From Fremontodendron californicum (lineage: Eukaryota > Streptophyta > Magnoliopsida > Malvales > Malvaceae), in NCBI GenBank assembly GCA_030761205.1, contig JAULJL010000002.1, positions 21,245,010-21,309,009 on the forward strand: 64,000 nucleotides of DNA, read 5' to 3'. Under the pieces are notes generated by a model. That model searched no databases. It was not told the DNA's origin and worked only from the letters and a program-made list of their open reading frames with translations. The translations under genes and the position numbers were made by a program. This document shows, piece by piece, positions 9,606 through 19,505 of the stretch (the stretch's first letter is position 1; each line of letters starts with the position of its first letter).

Positions 9606-10795
9606 CAATTTTCTGTTTTGGTTAATTTACTTAGAGTGGGCTGATTAGGAGGGTTAGCTACTGACTTAGGGTAATTTCTAAGCCTTTTTAAACTCTAAAA
9701 ATGGTTTTTCAAGTCCCGGGTTAAGGGTAGCCAAGTTCGGATTTTTTAAACTTAGGAAATTAGAGACATTTTAAAAATTTTAGCCCAGTTTTTATTCAAG
9801 CTTTTCAAAATTGTTTTCAAACAATCACAAAGTATTTTGGTTTTAGAATATTTAATTTGACATATTTTCCTAAGGTAGCCGGATATCTTTTTAGATATAC
9901 GGATTTCCTTAATTAAAGGAAAAAATACATTTCATGCATTGCATTTTTATATTCATGCATTTTATATAATATGTGATTCTTGCCATAATAATTTCTATGT
10001 GTCATGACATTTAGGTTGCATTTTATTATTTAGATTTTGCTATGTCATTTTATTTATGTCATGCCCATACATATTCATTTCTTTTAAATGTTTTCAAAAA
10101 AAGATAATGGTTTTCAATAAAAATAAAGATATTCCCGAGTTAAAATAATTCATGAGTTCTCTACCGGGTTTGCTAGAGGGAATATCATCAATTATTATTA
10201 ATAAAGGAATATCTTTCTTTCAAAAAAAAGAGAATGATTCGGAAAGTTTTCCAAAACTAATAAAAATTTCTATATTTTGCCACGTTTGTTGGGGAATATA
10301 GGAAAATTTTGAATTTATAAATTCCGGATCATTTTCAATAAAAAATGGAATTATTTTTCTTTAAATTGGGAATTAATTTGAAATACTAAATTTAAAACCA
10401 ACTTTTACCGAGACTTGAGATAACACACGATTAATAAGGTACCGATTTATACGGGCGTTGTGGGGGTGCTAATCCTTCCCTGCACGTAACCGACTCCCGA
10501 ACCCGCTTCTTTGATTTCTCTGGTTTAAAATGCAGACTTGAAATTGGTTTTTAAAATGTTTTAATTAATTTTTAAAATATTTTATAAAACCGGTTTTAAT
10601 AGGTGGCCGATCACACCTAGCTAAAAAAGATTGATGGCGACTCCATGTCTTTTTTAAGGTCATTTTCAAAACCTTCATTTCTAGAGGAAATTAAGTCGAC
10701 TTTTCCTCGGTTTTTTTTTTTTAAATGTCACGCTTAACGAATAATAAAGTCTTGCGATGAGACTCGTCGTTATTATTTTTTAGGTTGCGACAGCT

Positions 10796-10813
10796 TGGCG
10801 ACTCCACTGGGGA
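10796..10813 (+). promoter_or_regulatory. Primer-binding site
   Basis: TGGCGACTCCACTGGGGA lies three bases after the 5' LTR. Its complement ends in CCA, as a tRNA 3' end should. The reverse-oriented element has the same site with one base changed. Ogre elements are reported to use tRNA-Arg; the exact tRNA was not verified. Confidence 0.75.
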
Positions 10814-12940
10814 TTTCAGAGAGTCAGGCCTAGAATTAGTCGTGTGTTATCAAAGTCTCGGTTTTGTTGGTTTAATTGGTATTTAATTTTAATTCCCACA
10901 TTTTTCTAATAAAGAGAATTTTGAAAATAATAAAATGTTTTTAAAAATGTTCATTCTCATGTGCATGCATTTTATTATTGTTCTCTAGTTATTTAAGGTT
11001 GCATATTATAATTGCTTGTTGGTTAATGCGTTACACTATTCTTGAATGTTTTAATTGCTAGGGCATTTAGAATAAGATTTGTAGAATAGGTGGTGAAAGG
11101 TTTATTATTCCTCCACACACACTACACGTGCATTTGCATAACATGAATCCTATACCCGGGTTCCGTCCTTTTAAGTGGGAGTAAAGTAACTACGCCTTCG
11201 TGATGATCCTCCGTATGGGCTAGTGAAACACTTTCGGAGTATAAAGTACCTAATGCCTTCGTGATAATCCTCCGTACGGGCATAGGAAAATATACTCTAA
11301 CGAATTGAACCCGCTTTTATTGGGGTGCCTTACTAGCCTTCACCGACGACAGTGAGGAACAATTCGGGGCCTTAGAACCGATTCACCCTCATATAGTGAA
11401 CCTAGGCGAAGCCATCCCGAATTTCCGTTAGATATACCGAAAATAGGAACACATGGAGGGACATTTCTAAACTTTTTGTTACCTATTTTACACTCCGAAT
11501 GAGTGTGGTAGATCGGGCAACGATGTACGTACATCGCCCGTAATAAATGTGATACTCTGCCTCGAAGACATCTGATGCCTAAATAAGCAGATATTGCTAG
11601 GGCAGATGTTCATTAGCTGTTTTTTTTATAAAAAAAAAAATCCTTTTTCAAGCATTTTTGCATGTTGCACATTTCATGCATGTGTGAATGGAGCATGTAC
11701 ATTTTTGGTTGTATTATTGATCTCATTCTTTGCAATAAACAGTTGGTAATTTCATTTGATGATTTCATAAAACCGGTAGTGTCACATGAACATTTGCATA
11801 TTGTACCATAGTAGGATCCACCTTGAAATTCTTTTGAAAATGATGTGATTGGTTTATCACCAAAAAAAAATCATAAATTTGGAGGCAAATCTTGCATAAT
11901 TAGATGTTTGAATAATCAAGATTTAAGTCCCACCAATTTCGTGTAATCATTGATTTCTTTGTAAATACCTTTGTGTTAATTCATTTATTTTTTGCATGTA
12001 TCATTTTGACATCATGTTATAGTCATAGCATGCATGGTCATTCATTGTAAGATACGTTTATGACATGCATGGTCATTATTTGTATATACTTATGTATCAA
12101 TTTATTCTTTCTTTACATGCATCATGTTAGCATCAGGGTGCATTCATGGCATACATAGTCGTCATGTTATGCTCATGCATTAATTTTTCATATTGGCATC
12201 AGGTTGCATTCATGACATACACGGCCAGCATGACTTTCTTTGTATATACTCTGTGTCAATCATTTATTCTTCACATGCATCATAATTGACATTGTGTGGC
12301 ATTCATAGTGTATATGATCATTCATTGGGAAATACATTTGGAACATACATGGTCATTCATTGTATATATCCATGCATTAATCTGCTTATTCTTTACATGC
12401 ATCATGTTGACTTTGGGTTGCATTCATAACAAACATAGTCAGCATAATTTCTTTGTATATGTTCATGCATTAATTTTCTTATTACATACATCATGTTAGC
12501 ATTAGGTCGCATTCATGACACACATGGTTAGCATGATTTTCTTTGTATATACTCTATATCAATAATTCATTGTTTGCATGTATCATAATTCACACCGTGT
12601 TGCATTCATAGGATATATGATCATTCATTGGGAAACATGCTAAAATGCACATGATCAGTCATTGCATATATCCATGTGTTGATTTGTTTATTCTTGTTTG
12701 CATCATGTTGGCATTGTGATTGCATTTATCACATATATGGTCATCATGTTTCCATTGTACATATCCATACATCATATTGTTTAGGCTTCACATGCATCAA
12801 ATTGCAGTCATGGCTCATTCATCATGACATACATTTGGGGGAAATAAAATAGAAGTTGGCTTGGCTTTAGGAGTCTTTGAAAGAATTTCCATTTCAAATC
12901 AGAAGAAGTACTGAGTACACTTTTAATACAGGCTGGTGCT
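10814..12940 (+). other. Untranslated leader of B-type element
   Basis: This 2.1-kb leader has no convincing gene. Its first half (11130-11560) is less AT-rich and carries the short inverted motif ACGATGTACGTACATCG; it is conserved in the other element (51360-51800). Its second half (about 11980-12840) is a diverged tandem repeat. CAG ends at 12931, nine bases before the gag ATG, and may be a splice acceptor. Confidence 0.75.
11980..12840 (+). repeat. Diverged leader repeats (GCATTCATGACATACATGG type)
   Basis: Units of roughly 100 bp contain CATGCATCATG, TTGCATTCATGACATACATGG and TTTGTATATACTC. They pair into a longer period of about 300 bp. Matching repeats occur on the minus strand around 48890-49330 and 50600-50950. 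Confidence 0.75.
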
Positions 12941-14398
12941 ATGGAGGATGAACAAGTTGCCCGAATGGAAAAAATAGAAAGGGAACAGAGAGAATTGCGA
13001 GAACAGCTAGCAAAATCTCAAACAGAATCTAAGGATCAGATGACTAAACTGATGGAGCTAATGTCTGCTGTAATCAAGGGAAAAGGATACACCAAAAACT
13101 TTGTCGTCGGAGAAGGGTTAGAGGTACAAAAGGGCCAAGATGAGGTCGCAATAAGTGATGCCCAGAACACTGTTAACCCCGTCAATGTCCTAAACTCAGA
13201 TGATCCAGCTGAACAGGCAAAGTTGAAAAGGGTTGCAGTAAATGAGGTTGAGTTGACAGATTCCCAAGGGAAATATCAGTTGCTAGATGAAAGGCTCCGA
13301 GCAGTAGAAAATGCAAACGTATTAGGGAGTGTGGAGGCGAAAGAACGATGCTTGGTCTTCGATTTAGTCATTCCTCCTAAGTTCAAGATCCCTGACTTTG
13401 TGAAATATGACGGGACGACTGACCCATCAGCCCACATCACTATGTTCTGCCGAAAGATGACAAGTCATATAGATAATGATAAGCTTTTGATTCACTGCTT
13501 TCAAGATAGCCTCAGCAAATCCGCAATTAGGTGGTATAGTCAGTTGAGCAAGGATCAGATTCACTCTTGGAATGACCTGGCTAGGGCTTTTCTAAACCAG
13601 TACAAGCATATGACCGACATGGCGCCTAACCGTTTCACCTTGCAAAATATGAAGAAAAGAGCTACTGAGAGCTTCAAAGAATATGCGCAACGGTGGATGA
13701 GCCTGGTCGTCCAAGTACAACCGCCTTTAACTCAGAAGGAAACCACTGTCCTTTTTGTGAATACACTACAGGCCCCATACTACGATAGACTTGTCGGCAA
13801 CACCGTGAAGAATTTTTCGGACATGGTAATTTTAGGGGAGATGATTGAGAATGCTATCAAGGATGGGAAAATTGAAGGAGAAAGAACATCCAATACCAAG
13901 AACAAGGGGGCATCTGAAAAGAAAAAGGAAGATACCCAAGTCGTGGAAGACTTTGCCCCATCTCCCCAATTCTCCTCATATCAGCCATTTTACTCTACCC
14001 TGAATAATGTCTCTCATGGTTTTTATCCCTACCAACCAATGACTGCAACTACACCAGAATTTACATCTGTCTATCAATCGAACACCCTTGGGAATAATCG
14101 AAGGGGGCATAAAAAGCGAAGAAGAAATCAGGTTGACCCGATTCCTATGACATACAGTGAGATACTACCTCAACTCATCCAGAATCACCTTGTGACACCC
14201 ATGCAAATAGCGCCTCTGAAGCCCCCTTATCCGAGCTGGTATGATGCTAATGAGAGTTGTGGGTACCATTCTGGCAATCAAGGTCACTCAACAGAGAACT
14301 GCACCGCTTTGAAGTACAAGGTCAGAGATCTCATCAAGGCTGGTTCGATAAGTTTTGAAGATGGGGAAGCCAAGTGTCATAAGAAATATTGTGCATGA
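12941..14398 (+). CDS. gag: Gag polyprotein, Ty3/gypsy, intact ORF
   Basis: The 485-aa product is a structural Gag that would form cytoplasmic virus-like particles and package element RNA. Residues 1-45 are a charged heptad-like stretch (EREQRELREQLAK), probably a coiled coil. Residues about 146-310 are the capsid core of the retrotransposon-gag family, with PPKFKIPDF, WYSQL, SWNDLARAFLNQY and SFKEYAQRW. A Lys/Arg-rich linker (about 305-330 and 385-400) follows. A zinc-knuckle-like CGYH-x5-H-x4-C lies at 440-454. The ATG starts the conserved MEDEQVAR sequence shared with the minus-strand copy. The frame stops right after the knuckle, and no protease or pol follows, so maturation would need enzymes from a relative. 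The ORF is uninterrupted, in contrast to every other retrotransposon gene in the window. Confidence 0.93.
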   Translation: MEDEQVARMEKIEREQRELREQLAKSQTESKDQMTKLMELMSAVIKGKGYTKNFVVGEGLEVQKGQDEVAISDAQNTVNPVNVLNSDDPAEQAKLKRVAVNEVELTDSQGKYQLLDERLRAVENANVLGSVEAKERCLVFDLVIPPKFKIPDFVKYDGTTDPSAHITMFCRKMTSHIDNDKLLIHCFQDSLSKSAIRWYSQLSKDQIHSWNDLARAFLNQYKHMTDMAPNRFTLQNMKKRATESFKEYAQRWMSLVVQVQPPLTQKETTVLFVNTLQAPYYDRLVGNTVKNFSDMVILGEMIENAIKDGKIEGERTSNTKNKGASEKKKEDTQVVEDFAPSPQFSSYQPFYSTLNNVSHGFYPYQPMTATTPEFTSVYQSNTLGNNRRGHKKRRRNQVDPIPMTYSEILPQLIQNHLVTPMQIAPLKPPYPSWYDANESCGYHSGNQGHSTENCTALKYKVRDLIKAGSISFEDGEAKCHKKYCA

Positions 14399-16800
14399 TC
14401 ATATTAGGTTTTTGACACATGTAGTTCTATACACGGTGATGATGAAAGCACTTGTCTCATGTTAACATCTACATGAATTAAATGAATTTTGAATTTTAAA
14501 TGCTTTGTGTTTGTTGTGTTTCAACAATAACTTGAATTTGCAAAAACAAGCATTAAGGAATTTTTAGTGATGGATAGTCTCAAGAAGATTGATGATCAGT
14601 GTTACAAATGACCCAATACCTTCTCCATTCTCTTTAGGTTTTCCTAAGCCTAAATCTCTTAAACCAAGAGCACTTGAAAGACCTAATGCTTCAAGGAAAA
14701 ATGAATGAAAAAAGAGAAGCATTGTCATTGCAAAATAAGCAAGGATGTAAATCCTAGTCTAGGCTATGAACAAATGAACGAACTTTTTGAAATTTTTCGA
14801 ATTCCTTGAAAATCAAACAAATGAGACATTCTTTCAAGAGTCTAGATTTTGATAATTTGGTGTGTGTCAAGATTGTGCTAAAACCATTCATGACCTTTCC
14901 CAATAACCACAAAACACTAATTGCCCAAACATCACTTCATGATTGACATCCTGGGGCACAATGATTAAACTAGATTATCCCTTGTCCCAGAGAAAACCCG
15001 TTTTTGGGTCATATTTTCCTTATCTCTTCAAAAAAAACTCAGATTGGAAACTCAGCCTTTTCAAAATAGACCTAGACTTGCTATGTTCCTCGTTGATACA
15101 GATTCTCATGGTTAATCAAATTGGGGCATCATATATGGAAATGATGGACACATGGTAAAGAAGGATGGACTAATGCATGAATAATTGAGGGGATGCGACG
15201 AAAAAAAAAAAAATCGTGATGTCATGCATGTGAGAATTCGGATGATTCCAAAGTGCAAAATGAAATTCTGAATATCTATTTCCCCTGGGGATTGCTTTTC
15301 AATGTGAATATTTGTGCTTGAAATGAGAAATGGCCATCTTTCATATCCCCTTCACACAAAAAGAAATTATCCATAGTCACCCCTTTTGAGCCAAAAGAAT
15401 TCTTTATTCTTTGAACCCTGATCAAGGATTACCCTCTACACTGGAGGGCAAATGCGAGGAAAGATCTTTTCAAAGATCATTGAGAAATGAGTGATAGCTC
15501 AAGGACAGACACAAAGCAAATGGAGCCCCGAATAAATACGGGCTCACTCTGTCAAAGAAAAAGAAGAGAAAAAGATGGTGAAATGAAAGCCAAGAAAAAC
15601 AAAAGAAAAACACAATAAAAAAGAAAACAAAATGTGTGAAAGACATGGCAAATGGAAAGCCAAAAGCAATGAAGAAAAAGAGCAAAGTCAAAAGGAAAGA
15701 AATGTCCGAGAAGGGACAAATGCTTCAAAGAGAATCCTCCTCAAGAAATGATCCTTGATCTGATTACCCTCAAACACATATTTTGGGCCTATTTATTCTT
15801 TCTTTCTGAACCCTGAGCCATGGCCTACATTATATGCTTTAAAAGTCCATTTTGATCAAGCATGAATATTTAATTTGAAAGGTTTTTCCTCAAATTTTAT
15901 CCCATTTCATCGAATTATCATTTCACTAAGGAAGAATTTAGAATTCTCAAGTGCATGGTAAAACAATAACAACAAAAAAAAAGAAAAAGAAAAAAGAAAA
16001 TGGAAAGAATGGGACTCTAGGGCGAAAACCCAAAAACGGGCGGTCTAGAGTAAAATGAGAATTTTTGGTGCCATCGATGATAGTGCCGATACCATAAAAG
16101 AAAAGATTTTCTTAAAGGGGTGGTCATCGAGGAACATCTAGGAATTCTTGAACCCCCAAATTGCCAACTCTCATTCAGAGGATTGTCTTCAAAAAAATTG
16201 AAACTTTTTCTCCAAGATTAAACTTTTCGGTTTGAACATCCCGGCCAATCTTGACGCTTGCCAAAATGCCTTGATATGGAAACTAAAAGAATGTTGAATT
16301 TGTTTGGTTCTCAATAAATTCATGATTTATAAAACCAGTTCCATTTGTGAGCCTAGAAGGGATATACATTTTTGTCATGAAGTTTTCCTGGAAACGCCAG
16401 AATCTTGTTATACCAAGCCTTGCCAACCCCAGTTGGAAAAACCCTGATTGATACTTGGAGAAATTTCTAACAATGATCATCAGTCTTCAAAAGATTTATA
16501 TATCACACATTATGGGGTTAATATTTTTTGTTCAGAAGTTTTCAAAATGCGAAAACAAATAAAAATATTTTTGAAATACCCATTTTTGATGTTGACATGA
16601 GACAAGGGTTTTTCTAACCCAAAGGTATAGAACTGCAAGGATAGATCCTGACTTCCAGATATGAGAAGAAGAAAGCGAACCCAGTGCAGATCTCTGTTGA
16701 TGAAAGTTTGAAAACTGTTGGGGCAAAGAGAATAGCCAAAATGAATTGAAGATATACTCTGATTTGAAGAGGAAAAATGAATTTGAAAGGCTAAGCCAAA
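14399..16800 (+). other. Non-coding 3' region of B-type element, unique part
   Basis: Pol would be expected here and is absent. The sequence is AT-rich and holds purine-rich stretches (15550-15720 and 15965-16010). It matches the minus-strand element (about 47320-44950, reversed) over most of its length, so it is an inherited part of the family. Short open frames are not preserved between the copies (for example, the 71-codon frame at 14943-15158 is broken near 46680). Confidence 0.75.
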
Positions 16801-16819
16801 GTCTAGAAAAACAACCGGG

Positions 16820-17215
16820 GGCATTTGCATCACTCATGAGCACTCATCTCTTTATCGAGCTTTTGCATCTGCACAGTGTCAGCAAGCATTTGCATCATTC
16901 ATGGGTATTTGCATTGGCACTATTCCATAAGCATCTGCATTTTACCTTTACATTTACATTCTTCATGGAATTCGCATTTGTGTCATCTCAAGCAATTGCA
17001 TCATTTCTAGAATCATTGCATTTTCATTATTGTGTGGTAATTGTAGTTACACCATTCATAAACCAGTTACATGAACACAATTAGTAGGGGCATCTGCATC
17101 ACGAAACATGGGCATCAATCCAGGCCATTTGCATTTGCACTAAGAAATATTTTACATTTGCACCATGAAGCATGAGCACCTTGTTAAAAGACATGTGCAT
17201 CTGCATCATTTCTCA
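16820..17215 (+). repeat. GCATTTGCATC-rich region
   Basis: Many irregular copies of (G)CATTTGCATC and CATCTGCAT are scattered here and again at 18410-18590. The outer element (330-760, 1090-1290) and the minus-strand element (44510-44950) have the same sequence type. Confidence 0.7.
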
Positions 17216-17216
17216 A

Positions 17217-18410
17217 AGCTTCTGGTGGGGATATCCAGAATTTTACAGTTTTTAAAAAGTGAACAAGTCTTCGGTGGTGATAGCTGAAGCCTCTGGTGGA
17301 TATATCCAGAGTTTTATAATTTTGAAAAATGAGAAATTTTCTTCTGGTGGGGATATCCAGAATTTTACAATGAGCAAGTCTTCGGTGGTGATATCCAGAA
17401 TTTTGCAGTTTTAAAAGTGAACAAGTCTTCGGTGGTGATAGCTGAAGCCAGTGATGGAGATATCCAGGGTTTTATAATTTTAAAACATGAGAAATTTTAT
17501 TCTGAAGGAGTTACCCAGAATTTTACAATGAGCAAGTCTTTGGTGGTGATAGCCAAAGCTTCTGGTGGGGATATCCAGAATTTTACAGTTTTAAAAGTGA
17601 ACAAGTCTTCGGTGGTGATAGCTGAAGCCTCTGGTGGAGATATCCAGAGTTTTATAATTTTGAAAACATGAGAAATTTTATTCTGAAGGAGTTACCCAGA
17701 ATTTTACAATGAGCAAGTCTTTGGTGGTGATAGCCAAAGCTTCTGGTGGTGATATCCAGAATTTTGCAGTTTTAAAAATGAACAAGTCTTCAGTGGTGAT
17801 AGCTGAAGCCTCTGGTGGAGATATCCAGGGTTTTATAATTTTGAAAAATGAGAAATTTTATTCTGAAGGAGTTACCCAGAATTTTACAATGAGCAAGTCT
17901 TTGGTGGTGATAGCCAAAGCTTCTGGTGGGGATATCCAGAATTTTACAGTTTTAAAAGTGAACAAGTCTTCGGTGGTGATAGCTGAAGCCTCTGGTGGAG
18001 ATATCCAGGGTTTTATAATTTTGAAAACATGAGAAATTTTATTCTGAAGGAGTTACCCAGAATTTTACAATGAGCAAGTCTTCTGGTGGTGATATCCAGA
18101 ATTTTGCAGTTTTAAAAGTGAACAAGTCTTCGGTGGTGATAGCTGAAGCCTCTGGTGGAGATATCCAGGGTTTTATAATTTTGAAAAATGAGAAATCTTC
18201 TTCTGGAGGAGTTCCCAGAATTTTACAGTGAGCAAGTCTTCGGTGGTGATAGCCAAAGCTTCTGGTGGGGATATCCAGAAGTTTACAGTTTTAAAAGTAA
18301 ACAAGTCTTCGGTGGTGATAGCTGAAGCCTCTGGTGGAAATATCCAAGGTTTTATAATTTTGAAAAATGAGAAATCTTCTTTTTGGAGGAGTTATCCAGA
18401 ATTTTTTTTC
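17217..18410 (+). repeat. 180-bp tandem array, B-type element
   Basis: About six higher-order units of roughly 180 bp occur, each made of two or three related sub-units carrying GGTGGTGATAGC, GCCTCTGGTGG and GATATCCAG. One frame reads SSVVIAEASGGDIQ repeatedly (17417-17671, 17709-18032, 18228-18452). It is interrupted by one-base length changes such as GAAAAATG versus GAAAACATG. The minus-strand element lacks this array. Confidence 0.88.
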
Positions 18411-18629
18411 CAACATGTGCATCTACATCAAGAAGCATTTGCATCAATCTAAGTTATTTGAATCTACATCAAAAAAACATTTACATCAATCCAAGCATTT
18501 ACATTTGCATCAAAGACATTTGCACCAGTTTAAGTCATTTCGTGTCTTATTCAACACCTGCATCTGCATCAAAAAGCATTCGCATCTTCTCAAAATCGTT
18601 AGGTTAATTTTCAACAATTCTTCAAAGAA

Positions 18630-19180
18630 CATCTTTAAGACCTCCGGGCATAACTTTTTTTTCAGGGGTAAGGCCTATGGGCACCATTTTTAAGACCTCC
18701 GGGCATAATTTTTCAAATCACAAGTAAGACCTCCGGGCAACATCTTTAAGACCTCTGGGCATAACTTTTTTTTCAGGGGTAAGGCCTATGGGCACCATTT
18801 TTAAGACCTCCGGGCATAATTTTTCAAATCACAGGTAAGACCTCCGGGCAACATCTTTAAGACCTCCGGGCATAACTTTTTTTTTTTCAGGGGTAAGGCC
18901 TATGGGCACCATTTTTAAGACCTCCGGGCATAATTTTTCAAATCACAGGTAAGACCTCCGGGCAACATCTTTAAGACCTCCGGGCATAACTCTTTTTTTT
19001 CAGGGGTAAGGCCTATGGGCACCATTTTTAAGACCTCCGAGCATAATTTTTCAAATCACAGGTAAGACCTCCGGGCAACATCTTTAAGACCTCCGGGCAT
19101 AACTTTTTTTCAGGGGTAAGACCACCGGGCACCAATTTTTAAGACCTCCGGGCACCAATTTTAAAGCCCTTCGGGCATAA
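18630..19180 (+). repeat. GACCTCCGGGCA tandem array
   Basis: About five units of 115-120 bp each contain TAAGACCTCCGGGCATAA, CAGGGGTAAGGCC and TATGGGCACC. Poly-T runs of 6-9 vary between units. The minus-strand element has a longer, shorter-period version (43690-44480). The outer element has none. Confidence 0.9.
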
Positions 19181-19269
19181 ATTTTTCTTTTGAAAATCGA
19201 ATTCGTTTCCTTAAGACGAATCGAGCCTTGTTTAGGCAGGGAATTCAATTTAAGGACAAAACCTTCAAT

Positions 19270-19400
19270 TTATTGTTTAAAAAAAATAATAAAAAAAAAA
19301 TTGAAAAAAATTGAAAAAAGAAAAGAAAAAAGGAAAAAATGAAAAATGAAAAAATAGAAAATGAAAAAAATGAAAAATGAAAATGAAAATGAAAAAGAAA
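19270..19400 (+). repeat. A-rich GAAAAAT tract before polypurine tract
   Basis: Low-complexity A-rich sequence built from GAAAAAATGAAAA-like units, matching 2045-2175 of the outer element. Confidence 0.75.
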
Positions 19401-19490
19401 CCCCTTTCCCTTTCCTTCACATGTGATGTCACTGACCGTACAAAATTAGTGTCGGTTTATCTTTTCCTGATTCCTGATTCTCAGCAATAG

Positions 19491-19505
19491 CCAAATAGGG
19501 GCAGC
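19491..19505 (+). promoter_or_regulatory. Polypurine tract of B-type element
   Basis: AAATAGGGGCAGC precedes the 3' LTR start at 19506. It has one change relative to AAAGAGGGGCAGC in the outer element. Confidence 0.75.

Larger units (their letters stand above)
6305..10792 (+). repeat. 5' LTR of B-type element
   Basis: The LTR runs from TGTAGACACC to GGTTGCGACA, followed by the primer-binding site. In order it holds six W-box-like motifs (6438-6519), four 160-bp repeats (from about 6998), a TATA-like site (7834), five 36-bp stem-loop repeats (7947-8127), a GTGAGT site (8130), GTGTTTGTGAAAATGC repeats (8440-8790) and a 215-bp tandem duplication (9175-9605). It lacks the roughly 400-bp AT-rich block that A-type LTRs carry near their 3' end. 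Confidence 0.95.

Noticed and set aside
2277..10792. Reading 2277-10792 as two tandem LTRs of one element
   Set aside because: The first LTR is cut at 6304 and its missing end is found at 23984-25168 with a CATGC duplication, which shows nesting and not tandem LTRs.
14943..15158. 71-codon frame downstream of gag
   Set aside because: The matching sequence in the reverse element (around 46680) has an indel that breaks it; no sign of selection.
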